Assembly: GCA_021292165.1 (NCBI GenBank)
Contig: CM037877.1
Span: 13,135,980-13,199,979 of the forward strand
Origin: Shinisaurus crocodilurus
Taxonomy: Eukaryota; Chordata; Lepidosauria; Squamata; Shinisauridae
Reading direction: 5' to 3'
Length of the DNA stretch: 64,000 nt
The position numbers were made by a program, and so were the translations under genes. Within the stretch, counting starts at the first letter, position 1, and each line of letters starts with the position of its first letter. Positions 54,378 through 64,000 of the stretch are shown piece by piece. Under the pieces are notes generated by a model. The model worked only from the letters and a program-made list of their open reading frames with translations, ran no database searches and had not been told where the DNA came from.

Positions 54378-55355
54378 CAGGGATGTTGAAGAGTCCTTGG
54401 TCTCGAGTCACGAGTCTTTGGACACGAGTCTCGAGTCCGAGTCCAAGTCCTTGGTCCAAAATGGTGACTCACGAGTCACTCCCAATGCTGACTCCACGAG
54501 TCCCTATTAAAATCAATGGGGTTTTTCCCCAACAAAATAAGGCTACTTCAGATGTGTGGTTTAAATAAATTCTAGGCACAAGTGTGCCTTTTTATTTCAA
54601 AACTCTGCAACTGATTTTGGCAAGAACAGACCAGGCAGAAAAACCCAAAATAACCAGGCAGGCAGAGGAGGCAGGGAACCCCAAAGCAGGCAGGCAGAGG
54701 CCTTTGTCTTGGCACAATTCAACTGTTGAACTGGTCAAGAAGAGACCAGGCAGGCAGGGAGGCTGGGAACCCCAGACAGGCAGGCAGAGGCAGCCAAACC
54801 CAAAATGACTGAAAGGTTGCATTTTAGAAAAACGATTTTAAAAAATAAACTTGCTGTACTTCCTAAAACTTATCCATGTTGCATTTGAGGAACATGATTT
54901 TTTCTAAATGTTTGGCCCGCATTCTGGAACGGTGAGGTCTCATCACAATTCCACCCCCACTGAACACCTGCTCCACTGGTGATGAACTTGCTGGAACCAG
55001 AAACACACTCAGAGCAGCCACACAGAGTAATCTCAGGTCCTTCTTCTGCCTCTCCCAAGTACGCAACACATCAATCAAAATAAATCTTGACACACTGTTG
55101 GGGCTGCACTCCTGATAGCCGTCCATAGTGGCCGAGCAGCAGCACACCTCGCTTCCATGCGCTCTTCACCGGCAATCACGCTCCTCTCCACTCCTTCTGG
55201 CACAGCCCAGCGATGTTGAAGAGTCCTTGGTCTCGAGTCCCGAGTCGAAGTCTCGAGTCCCATTAAAAATATTGGGACTCGAGTCCGAGTCGAGTCAGAG
55301 GGGGGACTCAGTCCGACTCACGAGTCGAGTCCTCGAGTCCGAGTCCCCATCCCTG
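54378..55355 (-). mobile_element. 978-bp hAT with transposase remnant, exact TSD CATTTATT
   Basis: Ends CAGGGATGTTGAAGAG and CGAGTCCCCATCCCTG. The flanks CATTTATT (54370-54377 and 55356-55363) are identical. Both ends are packed with GAGTC / CGAGTC words, likely subterminal transposase-binding repeats. The GATGTTGAAGAGTCCTTGG start also recurs inside at about 55212. The centre encodes a decayed hAT C-terminal segment on the minus strand. It is an internally deleted derivative of a once autonomous element. Confidence 0.94.
54863..55090 (-). pseudogene. hAT transposase C-terminal (dimerization domain) remnant
   Basis: The minus-strand frame reads FLVPASSSPVEQVFSGGGI, then RPHRSRMRAKHLEKIMFLKC. 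This matches the conserved hAT C-terminal dimerization region, where the family pattern is P-A-(S/T)-(S)-x-x-(S/V)-E-x-x-F-S-x-x-G followed by R-x-R-L/M and L-x-x-L-x-F-L. The DNA-binding zinc finger and the catalytic DDE residues are absent, so no active enzyme is made here. The frame begins in unrelated-looking sequence upstream and ends at a stop just after the domain. It gives the strand and the class of the surrounding element. Confidence 0.88.
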
Positions 55356-55397
55356 CATTTATTTTCAAGATTAACAGCTATCCTCTGGGCTGGCTAG

Positions 55398-55640
55398 CAG
55401 TGCCGGGTTTCTGGTTTTGGAGGGCTCTTGGGTAAGACACCCTCAATGGGCCCCCTCCCTCAGTGACTCTACCTTCTCACCACCGTCGTTGTCACCAGCT
55501 GTGCTTGCTCCTCATCCTCTTTCTTGTCATTGTACCGCTTGCGTGCTTGCAGCTTGACAAGCAAAGAGCCAGGGAGCAAGTAGGCAGTGGCATCTCCTGC
55601 TCCTCCTTCTCACCACTTGGAGCCCTTCCTTTCAGAGAAG
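55398..55640. repeat. Low-copy repeat module
   Basis: GCCCCCTCCCTCAGTGACTC, CTTGACAAGCAAAGAGCCAG and GGCATCTCCTGCTCCTCC match modules at 39350-39560, 40020-40215 and 18230-18450. Confidence 0.6.
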
Positions 55641-55939
55641 GATGACCGTGGGTCCAGCCCAATATAAACAAACAAAAGACATTAAATATCCATTTTCGAG
55701 TTGCCTTCTCCTCATCCACATGTCTCCCCATTTTCTTAGGTCAACTTGGGGCTAGCAATGGAATTAACATTGTAGGTGAATTTGAAGCTGGAACCCGCAT
55801 AAACCTGAAAAAAAACAGGTATGGGTGCACATGCGCACGTACACACACACAAATGCCATCACTTTAATGAAGATCATCCCATTTGCCATTTATGGGCTTA
55901 TAACACATTGCCATTATTTAAGAACCAAGTATTACATCA
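55641..55939. other. Unassigned sequence
   Basis: Nothing is recognized. Confidence 0.4.
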
Positions 55940-56316
55940 GGGGGTTGGATCCAGATTTAGGTGCGTGTACTGGGCTGGAGGAAGCAGACTTCCCCTGACT
56001 CCTCCCCCCCCCATGGCACCTACACATGGTTAGAGAACCATGCTGAATGGGGTAGGTTGTAGTGTGGCGGGGAAGGGTGGATCCCTGAAAATTCGATGGA
56101 GGCACCTTCCATAAATGGAGCTCTGTCTGATTTTTGAGGAGCTCCCCCCCCTCAGTTGCACCTGCACACCACAGGCTACCCCATTCAGCAGGGTCCTCTG
56201 AACATCTCTGTAGCATTTCCAAAGGGGTTGGAGGAGGCTGCCATGTGGAGGAGGAGGAGGAGGAGGAGGTGGGAAGTCTGATTCTGCCAGCCCAAATAAA
56301 TCTGGATCCAACCCTA
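55940..56316. mobile_element. Palindromic GGGTTGGATCCAG element
   Basis: GGGTTGGATCCAGATTTAGG faces AATAAATCTGGATCCAACCC. Inner words CATGCTGAATGGGGTAG and CTACCCCATTCAGCAGG are also inverted. It looks like a full-length MITE-like member of the family at 43170 and 51479. The flank duplication is not clear, so its class is open. Confidence 0.72.
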
Positions 56317-56524
56317 TATCTTGGTGCAATTTGTGGCTTGTTAGATATGCTTGGGAACAATGGAAATGAAAATCTTTTTTAGTGAAACCATAGCCACACA
56401 GGTGATTCATAACTGAGAATCTAAAGAGATGGTTTCAAATTCAAGATCAGCAGCCAGAGATCCAGCTGATCATTTCAAACTAGCAATGTGAACTTTCAGT
56501 CTTCCTCACCTCTAAACAAAAGAA
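56317..56524. other. Short unassigned spacer
   Basis: Nothing is recognized. Confidence 0.4.
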
Positions 56525-56640
56525 AAGTTCCACCGGATCAAAGAACAGGTTAATCTAGTCCAGCAGCCCATTTCCTATAGTGGTCAACCAGATGCCTTTG
56601 GAAAGGCAACAAGTAAGAACATAAGAAGGTGGCATACTGA
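56525..56640 (-). repeat. AAGAACATAAGAAG-type dispersed repeat, diverged
   Basis: GATCAAAGAACAGGTTAATC, CTAGTCCAGCAGCCCATTTC, GTGGTCAACCAGATGCC and a terminal AAGAACATAAGAAGG are recognizable parts in altered order. Confidence 0.5.
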
Positions 56641-57700
56641 CCCTGAAGCTTCTGTATGGCCATCAGAACTCATAGACATTGATAGACCTGTCCTCCATGA
56701 GATCATCCCTACCCACCTTAAAGTTTTGGCCCTTCTTCTGCTGGCATGAGCTTGTCCGAGTATTGAACAAAGGTCCTCTTACACCCAAAGCAAGGGCAAT
56801 ACCTATAGACCAAGATACCCAAGTGAAACATCTGTAATCCGGTCATGTACACCTCTCCTCTCTGCCCATTTCTCTTCCCCTATAGCACTGCAGGCAGGGG
56901 TATTGAACCTCACAGCCAGCCCACCTGGGGTCCCAATCTAGCCCTCTGGGGTTCCCACAATGGCCATGCCTCCTTCCCCTGGCACCACCCCCTTTCACCC
57001 ACCCACCAATCGTTTGGTGTTCTCCTGACTTTTGCAATTTTCCCATTCTAAAACGTTGAAATGCTTAAGCTACTGGCAGTTAAGAGCTTTAAGTTAAACT
57101 ATGCTGGAATTTCTGGATTTTGGTCCATCCCCTTTTGCCTTCAGCCCCTCCCACTACTGGAATGTGGCCCCCGGGAGTTTCTCAAAAATTGAACTTGGCC
57201 CTTAGGCTGAAAGGCGTTCAACACCCATCCTATACACTCTTCCTTTTTGCCTTCTCTTCCATCGTTGCCTTCCCTTCCTTTGGCCCTCAGTTCCTCTCCT
57301 CAGCCATTCTGCTTGCATGGCCCCTTGATTAGATTAGAGCACCTCAGCCAAACAGGAGCCAGAGATCTTTCCTGCTATCCAAGATCCAAAGGCCAGAACC
57401 TGCAGCCATCTTGTATACTGCTAAGCTATGGTCTCTTCTGAACATGATGGACTTGGACATGAATCCAGAAGAATCGAAGCCACCCCTTTTGCAGGATGAC
57501 ACTTTCAAGTATATTTGGTAATATTGGTACAGCAGGAGGTTTCACCTCCTGATGAGGACTATCCACCTGACAAAACACATCACATTGTCTTATATGTAAC
57601 ACAGGCCTTTGATTTTTGTTTAACTTTACTTTTTTCTTGGGAAAAAAATGATAGCGACTGACAGAAGTGAGAACAACTTCTGGACTGATAAGATGCAACA
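56641..57700. other. Unassigned sequence left of the putative terminal exon
   Basis: No interspersed repeat or gene is recognized. On the minus strand this would lie just downstream of the inferred poly(A) site. GTTGTTCTC and TTCTGTCAG words next to 57690-57660 could be the GU-rich downstream element. Confidence 0.4.
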
Positions 57701-57713
57701 GGGCCAGTCAGGA

Positions 57714-57719
57714 TTTATT
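57714..57719 (-). terminator. Poly(A) signal AATAAA (distal candidate)
   Basis: On the minus strand GAATAATAAATCCTG is followed within 60 bases by GTTGTTCTC and TTCTGTCAG. It marks the left edge of the repeat-free block. Confidence 0.5.
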
Positions 57720-58677
57720 ATTCTTTCCCCACCCTTAACAAGGTGTAAATACAATCAGCATTTATAATTTACAACTTCAACAAATGTTTCATGGGGGAAA
57801 TAAAGATGACTACATCTCGTGGCTCCTTAGTACATCTCAAGACTACAAGGCAGAAATCGTTCTGCCTAGAGATATGACAATAATCTCATTATCACACAAA
57901 ACCTGTGGAAGATGGTGATTGCTGGCAGTACAATGTCAGTTTACATTTCTTCCAGTCCTTAGCTTTGAATTGGATAGATTGTATCTTATTTTTCCAATGG
58001 GGTAGTTCTTTACATAGTTCAGTTTATTTTTGCATACATGTTAGCACCTTCTTGACATTTTCCCATTTGTCCATAGGTGCATTATATCCTTTCATATGTA
58101 CATAACAGTTTTCAAGTGAAATACAGGTGCTATCTTTACAGAAGAGCTATATATTGATGATCATGAAAGCAATTTTACATTGATATAGCACCTTCCATTC
58201 CAAAAGATATGAAAGAATTTTACAAAGGTGTTAAAACTTACAAACAACTTTCTCCACCAATTGAAATTCAAGCCAACTGTGGGCCAGATTTTTTAAAAAC
58301 AACTATATTACAATGCATAGCCATATTACACAATGGTTGAGGCCAAGAAGTAAAGGACTTCTACTACAGTTATGTCCAGAAAGCAGATTCTTATCAGCTA
58401 CCCAAATGAAGAGTATGAAGAGGCCTCTAGAAGAACTCTTTATGTTCTGAGAAGAACTCAGATGATCAGAACTTCAGTTTTACACATCATCTGGAATGTG
58501 GCACTTCCGAGAACACCAATGGCACCTTTAAACCCATTGCATTTGAGGTTGTGTCTGTGATGACAACGCCACCTATTAGGTCGGTCAAAAGCAGTACTTC
58601 CTGTGACACCTACAGAAATGGACAATGCAAAATGAAATGAAACAAAAGTGTCAGAAACAGTTTATAAAAATGGCACA

Positions 58678-58683
58678 TTTATT
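58678..58683 (-). terminator. Poly(A) signal AATAAA (proximal candidate)
   Basis: On the minus strand TGTAGCAATAAATGTGCC is followed by a U-rich stretch (ACTTTTGTTTCATTTCATTT), a good context for cleavage 15-30 bases downstream. Confidence 0.55.
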
Positions 58684-61600
58684 GCTACAGAACGGTCATG
58701 TACATGACGGCATCGAATAACTACAGATGGAAAACAGGTAATGGCCTACAGAAAGCTGTGTTTTTCTTCTTGAAGGAACTCCAGCACACAACCTGTTTGG
58801 ACATTTCTACAAATCAGAAATACACCAAAAACATGAAAAAAATTGAGGCACTCAGCCACACATTGAAAACAAAGTGTAACTGTTTTATCTTTTTTTCTTT
58901 TTGTCCCTTTTATAATTTTTCCCTTTTTTTTTTCATTTTTCTTTTCTTTTTCTTTTTAACTGTTGCAGCTATGTGTACAGTCGCAAAAAATTTCCCCACT
59001 GCGACCTACAACTAAAAAAAGAAAAAAAGAAAAAAGAAGTAGCTACCATACAATTTCATCTCGGTAACACATGGTAAAATAACATCTTTTAAATAGTAAA
59101 ATAAAGTAACAAACTTTTACTCAGAATGATTCCAAAAATCTACAAAGAAGAAATATTTTGAATCCGACAATTTTCCCCCCTTGCAATATTCATGGTATAA
59201 AAGGATTGCTCCTGTGAAAAATAAGCCAAATATATTTATTTTTAAATTTAGGGTTTTCTTTTATCCTACTAGGGTGTACTACAGTCTATTTTATAGCAAA
59301 AAGGTCACTAGACAAACAAAGCTTTGTAACAAAAAGCCAGGCACTGATACATGGTAAATCTCTGCTTTCTTTTTTTCTCTTATCTTCACTTAGTTGCATC
59401 ACAAGTAACAAGAATGAAAAAGGCCACAGTTCATATATTTTCACCATTACATAAGTCTATAATACTTGAAATGAGTATGGTCAAACCAGCACTGCACAAA
59501 GGTGAATCAACTTCAAGTCCCATGAGAAAGAATATTTCATTTAAAAAAGAAAGAAAAAGAAAACAAAACAAGAAGCCGAAAAGGTCTTGGAGCCCCATTG
59601 TGTTGGAATTCATCATATTCCATCTTTAGAATATCTTTTTTATTCTCTCCTCCTCCTCAAGTCAGTCAGTGGACTAGGTTTAATTTATTTGTGCTTTTTC
59701 TCCCCTGATGAATTCTCTTCATTCCTGGCAATGTATGTATTGTTCACTTTTCGGCACAGATTGCCTATCAGATGGAAAGATGAAAGTTGCAAATTCCGCC
59801 CCACCCACCACCCACCCTCCAAATGAAATTAAACAAAACGAATCGGAAGACTGCATCGGTACAAGTTGCATCACTGGTTGAAATTGACAGTTGTATAAAC
59901 ATTAGTGTTCCTTGCAGTTACACTTAAGACAAATGTTAAAGAAAAAAAACTTCTAGATGAACAGATTTCCCTAATCAGCATATTCATAAATTACTTGAAT
60001 GTGGAGGTGGATCACTCACTAAACATTTGATAGGTTCCCACAGAATAGTTTCTGAGTACTGTTTGTTACCGTACAACGCATGGCCCTCATTGGTCATAAA
60101 AGAAGCCACCAGTAGATCTACTAAGAAGTGGTAGCTACCCTTGAGGATACCTGTTTGAAAATGACAGCAGCAGCAAAGGCTAAGCAGTTCTTGATGTCTT
60201 TTTTCTTATGGACACACTCTAAATTAATGCATGAATGTAGAACCCCACCCCACCACAAAAAACAGTGCGACTGGTTAATTTTCAAGTTTAAATTCCATTA
60301 TGGAACACGAAACCATCTCAAAAACCATACAGACAAGATTGCCTTTTTATACATAACTAATCTTCTTCTGGTTCTATGTACATCACGGTCACTATTGGTG
60401 TTTAGAATCATGCTCTGCCCATAAGCACATACTGAAAGTATGGAATATATTTTTTTAAATCCATCCTTTTATCACTGATTGTGAGTGATCTTGACTATGC
60501 ATGTTACAATGCTGACATAATTACATCAAGCTGGGCAATTATAAAATAAAATAAAATAAAAACATGATTGATTTGTATTTGCTACCTGTCGTCTATCTTA
60601 CCATTTAAGGCTCCTAATTATTAAATTAAGAAATAATAATTTTAGATGCATTTTTTTCCTGATAGACTCGTATCAGAACATTACCTTTTGAAAATCCACA
60701 CGAGCAACAGTCAACAGTCTTACAGATTGAATGGGCTGGTTGAAATCTTGATGCTATTGACGTACGTAAATGGATAAGAACCTTGCACTGATGACAGCGG
60801 TGATGGAATTTGATGGTCATTTGGCTTGTTTCAATTTTTAGCATAAGCTCATCTCCTGGAGAAACAATTTCCCCCAAAAAACTATTTGTATTTTTTAAAT
60901 TTTGAATCCTAACCAATATTAATATTCTTGACAATTAAGAGAGAATCCTTTAGTTTGTTCAGAATACCAGTAAATAAACAAATTAGGATGACCACACCCT
61001 TTATCATTTAAAGAAGGTCTATTAAAAGTACGGCAGTTGTAATGAAATACTCATTTGTTGTTCTGACTTAAACGAATATGGATGCTACTCTATTATGCAT
61101 TTAATTATAATACTTTTAATCCACCTCCACATTTGAGAAACTTATTAACAAATAAAAGCATTTTAAATTTTACTGCTAGTGAACATATTTACAATTTTCA
61201 ACACGCACACATAGGTAATCAAAAAGTTTATGGGATATGTAGAGGGTGGTTCACATGGTAAACTATCATATTTGTTCTTTATGTTTTTCAGAAACATAAA
61301 AATCAGATTCTCATATCATTTAAATGAGATTTTGTTTCAACCACACAGTTTAAAAAACAAAACAAAAAACTGATACAATGTATTAAAACACATAATAACA
61401 AGAGTCTACATGTAAAAATATAATTTTTACATACACAATTTCAAAATAATGATACGTTTGCCATTTCGTTGCATAAAATTTACAAATGTATTTTTTCATT
61501 ACTATGTAACTGGCAAAACAGGAGAACAGATGGAACGTCTAGACCGTTTTCAATGGACTTATGGCATTTACTCAGTGCTGATAGGTGGAAAATCTACTTG

Positions 61601-62730
61601 AACAGGGAGAGTTCGTTTAAAAAATACATGCCAAGTTTGTGTGGCTATTAAAAAAAAAACAGAAGTTGGAACTGGAGACAAAAGGATGCTGACAAAGACT
61701 TAACTGGGAGCACTATTGGTTAATTGTTCTATATACCAAAGTCAATCTTTAGAAGATTTGCTATGGATACTAGCTTGGTTGTGCCCAAAGCTAGTTACTG
61801 GATGAACTGCTGTGCCATAGGTTTGATCTATGCTTACTATTATATATATGTTAACTAAAAACTTGATTCATACTGGCCAGAGAAATACTGTTCTACTCCC
61901 CCCTCCTCAAGAAAGTGCAACTTAATGCTTTAGAATGGGTAAGGCTTGTTCTAATGCTGCATGATAATTGGATACTGGCATTTCCCCCCCCCACATGAAT
62001 GAAGGAGGCGGCAGCATATGGTCTACCTTTCAGTAATCCCTCCCTTTAAAAAAAAATGTTTTTAAAAAAATCAAAATCTGTCATACAACTAGCAATTTTC
62101 CCATTTGAAATCCCCCCACCCCCTGCCCAAATCTGACCATGTATTCTGAAACGCCTCACTGCATACTATATTTAGGCTACACACATTAAAGTTAACACTT
62201 CTACTGGTTTGTTAAATCACAGCCACCTTTGCTTATGTTATGTTTTCGATGATATAAACATTGGAAGGCACAGTGGTAACATTGTAGCATTCTAACCTTG
62301 TACCTCTGAAAATCCCAGAAATAGGGTCTAAATGAGAGCAACATTTATGATTTGGACCCCCCCAAAAAATGACCAAGTCCCAAGTTTTGGGCCAAGTCTC
62401 AGTTGCTTGCAGTTTATCTGCACATGACATGACTTGTCAAGTCCTGTATTCCCCTCCAAAAGACTGAAGAAATAACTCTCTACTTATTTATGAATGATAA
62501 GCAACATCAGGGTCAGCGTTTCATCCTGAACTGCCCCTCCAGCAACAGAGTTGGCACTACAGGTTACAATAAAGAACCAAAGGAGGAGTGGGAGAGAAAG
62601 AAGACAAAATTTTTTTCCTTATTTACAGTAAAATCTTTCTTTTAAAAAAGTTAATCAGTATTTTATTTTTTTACAGGAGCAAGAAGTCTGAAACAAATGA
62701 ACAAAAGCTTACCATATTCACTAATTTTAA

Positions 62731-62793
62731 TATATATATTTATTTATATATATATTTATATATATTTATATATGTGTGTGTCTGTGTGTGTGT
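62731..62793. repeat. (TATA)n / (TG)n simple repeat in the 3' UTR
   Basis: TATATATATTTATTTATATA grades into TGTGTGTGTCTGTGTGTGTG. Confidence 0.9.
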
Positions 62794-63329
62794 CATAGGT
62801 CTATAAGCTCCATCTGTTCCTCCTACCCTAAGGAATGGCTAATGTCATCACTTCAGTTTTCATTAGGACGTTTGCTGGTTTTGTAAATATGTGGGTAGCA
62901 ATGCTTCCCTTTTTAATATCCAGTAAGTATAAACACTAGCTGACTAGTACACCAACGAAAACGTTCATTTTTTTCTTCAGAAGTACACTTTTCATTATTG
63001 CAAGTTTACAATTTTTTAAATTAAATATTTTTTTTCAGACTTACAAATTAATTATATTTTTTTTCCAAAAGAAGTTTAGGCACAAATGCATTGTCCCACA
63101 GTGTGGAGAAGATTGCCATTCAGTCTCTTGGCTGTGCATTTACAGCTCCTAACGTACTGCTTGAAACATTCTGAATGATATGTTGAAGAGAGGCGTCTCT
63201 CAAGTTGCACTTTTCTTTTTCTTTTTGTTTCGAAATCGGGAATGCTGAAATCTCTTGCGTCTGTGATTCGTAACTACTCAGACTTGTCTTATTATATTAC
63301 AAAAAGGGGGGTTAAGTGTTTATGTGGTT

Positions 63330-63395
63330 TTAAGATAATACAGCTGTTAAGGAAGTGGTCTCTGGTTTACATGAAGAAAATGTGGCAACTTGGAC
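63330..63395 (-). CDS. Possible coding tail of the terminal exon
   Basis: After the acceptor, three phases are possible. One gives 15 residues (SKLPHFLHVNQRPLP) to a stop at 63347. One gives 21 residues ending TSLTAVLS with a stop at 63330. One gives only PSCHIFFM. I do not recognize any as a known C-terminus, and the exon could be wholly untranslated. The correct phase depends on the upstream exon outside the window. Confidence 0.25.
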   Translation of the reverse strand, partial: VQVATFSSCKPETTSLTAVLS

Positions 63396-63425
63396 CTGCA
63401 AAAGAAGTGAAAAACATTTAGGTCA
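63396..63425 (-). promoter_or_regulatory. 3' splice acceptor with branch-point-like word
   Basis: On the minus strand GGCTGACCTAAATG is followed by TTTTTCACTTCTTTTGCAG and then GTCCAAG. The distance from the A of CTGAC to the AG is about 28 bases, and the pyrimidine tract is strong. Confidence 0.65.
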
Positions 63426-63537
63426 GCCAGGGAGAGCAAACATTGTTATTATTCTTAATTTTTCATATAATATTTTTACTGTATAAAACATCTTACAAGC
63501 TACTTCTCAATAAGTCTTACCATACCATTGGGAGGTA
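63426..63537. other. Probable intron sequence
   Basis: AT-rich sequence upstream of the acceptor on the minus strand. Confidence 0.45.
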
Positions 63538-63797
63538 CAGTAATATCTTGGATTGCAAGCATAATTTGTTCCGGAACCGTGCTTGTAATCCAAAACACTC
63601 TTATATCAAAGCGATTCTCTGGCGGGCGTGAGCGGGGCCGATTTTGGCCTGCTATGGCCGCTCGAGGTGAACGGTTACATCCCTACAGGCTTGTCTTGCA
63701 AGACCTTGCTCGTTTATCAAGTCAAAATTTTAAAATTTTTTTGCTTGTCTTGCAAAACGCTCTCAGACCAAGTTACTTTCAATCCAAGATATTACTG
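63538..63797. mobile_element. pogo/Tigger-like MITE, intact, TA flanks
   Basis: Inverted ends CAGTAATATCTTGGATTGCA and CAATCCAAGATATTACTG are flanked by TA (63536-63537 and 63798-63799). Inner words TATCAAAGCGATTCTCTGG and GGTTACATCCCTACAGG match 29098-29360 in reverse. Confidence 0.94.
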
Positions 63798-63814
63798 TAT
63801 ATTGCTATTACGAT

Positions 63815-64000
63815 TTATGAACCAACCCATCAACATCTGAGGCCATCCTCTAAGTGCCTCCTTTGAGGGAGGTTCAGAGGATGGCAAAAGGGGAGAGGGC
63901 CTTCTCAGTGGTGGCCCCCCTGACTGTGGAATGCTCTCCCCAGTGTGGTCCATCTGATGCCAACATTGTCATCTTTTTGGCACCAGGTTTAAGACTTCCC
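63815..64000 (+). mobile_element. L2-type LINE 3' end, cut by window edge
   Basis: AACCAACCCATCAACATCTG, GGTTCAGAGGATGGCAAAAG and the ORF2 end (AFSVVAPLTVECSPQ-like) match 19930-20170. Continues past the window. Confidence 0.85.

Larger units (their letters stand above)
57700..63395 (-). other. Probable terminal exon and long 3' UTR of an unidentified minus-strand gene
   Basis: About 5.7 kb of AT-rich sequence without any recognizable SINE, LINE or MITE, in a window that otherwise has one per kilobase or so. On the minus strand it starts with a good 3' splice acceptor: a CTGAC branch-point-like word, the tract TTTTTCACTTCTTTTGCAG, then exon at 63395. It runs without splice-like interruption to AATAAA signals at 58678-58683 and 57714-57719. 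Two UGUAAAUA (Pumilio-type) words occur on this strand at 62620-62627 and 61186-61193. Long conserved 3' UTRs of developmental or neural genes have this look. I could not name the gene. A plus-strand 3' UTR is a weaker alternative. Confidence 0.6.

Noticed and set aside
58372..58560. 62-codon plus-strand frame in the repeat-free block
   Set aside because: Short, no known motif, and opposite to the strand suggested by the splice acceptor and poly(A) signals.
1..64000. Endogenous retrovirus or LTR element
   Set aside because: I found no paired LTRs, primer-binding site or gag/pol/env motif. The protein remnants are LINE or hAT type.

Overview
The window looks like a piece of a squamate (lizard-like) nuclear genome. 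It is mostly intergenic DNA packed with short interspersed repeats. The evidence is about nine tRNA-derived SINEs of the Sauria-SINE type (tRNA-like head, conserved body, AATAAA-rich tail), CR1 and L2 LINE 3' ends, pogo/Tigger-like MITEs flanked by TA, and a very large set of hAT-type elements. At least a dozen hAT copies carry 8-bp target-site duplications (TSDs) that can be read directly. Family names rest on remembered consensus features, not on a database search. I see no bacterial, viral or organellar genes and no complete protein-coding gene.

Layout. 1-7 kb: a truncated hAT, a CR1 3' end with a hAT MITE inside it, an L2 3' end, and a 1.2-kb hAT nested in another inverted-terminal element. 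7-13 kb: a 126-bp near-perfect palindrome, two opposite copies of a 5S-rRNA-derived SINE with a CR1-like tail, a 425-bp hAT, and a stack of Tigger MITE plus SINE inside a 'GAGGAC' repeat. 13-21 kb: hAT MITEs, one split by a SINE; microsatellite-bearing repeats; a 1.08-kb hAT with a large internal inverted repeat. 21-39 kb: sparser repeats and long unassigned stretches. 39-46 kb: an imperfect palindrome split by a CR1, a 41-bp tandem array, and a 679-bp hAT that shares a palindromic module with the 16-kb element. 46-57 kb: deletion-derivative hATs, L2 ends, microsatellites, and a 978-bp hAT with a decayed transposase C-terminus.

57.7-63.4 kb is different: AT-rich, with no recognizable interspersed repeats. 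On the minus strand it runs from a good 3' splice acceptor (exon starting at 63395) to candidate poly(A) signals at 58678-58683 and 57714-57719. I infer the terminal exon, mostly 3' UTR, of a minus-strand gene whose upstream exons lie beyond the window. I could not identify the gene. From 63.4 kb to the end is probable intron with a Tigger-like MITE and an L2 3' end.

Most open reading frames here are chance readings through GC-rich or repeated DNA. The only protein signals I trust are LINE C-terminal remnants (CR1, L2 and one other LINE) and the hAT transposase remnant near 55 kb.
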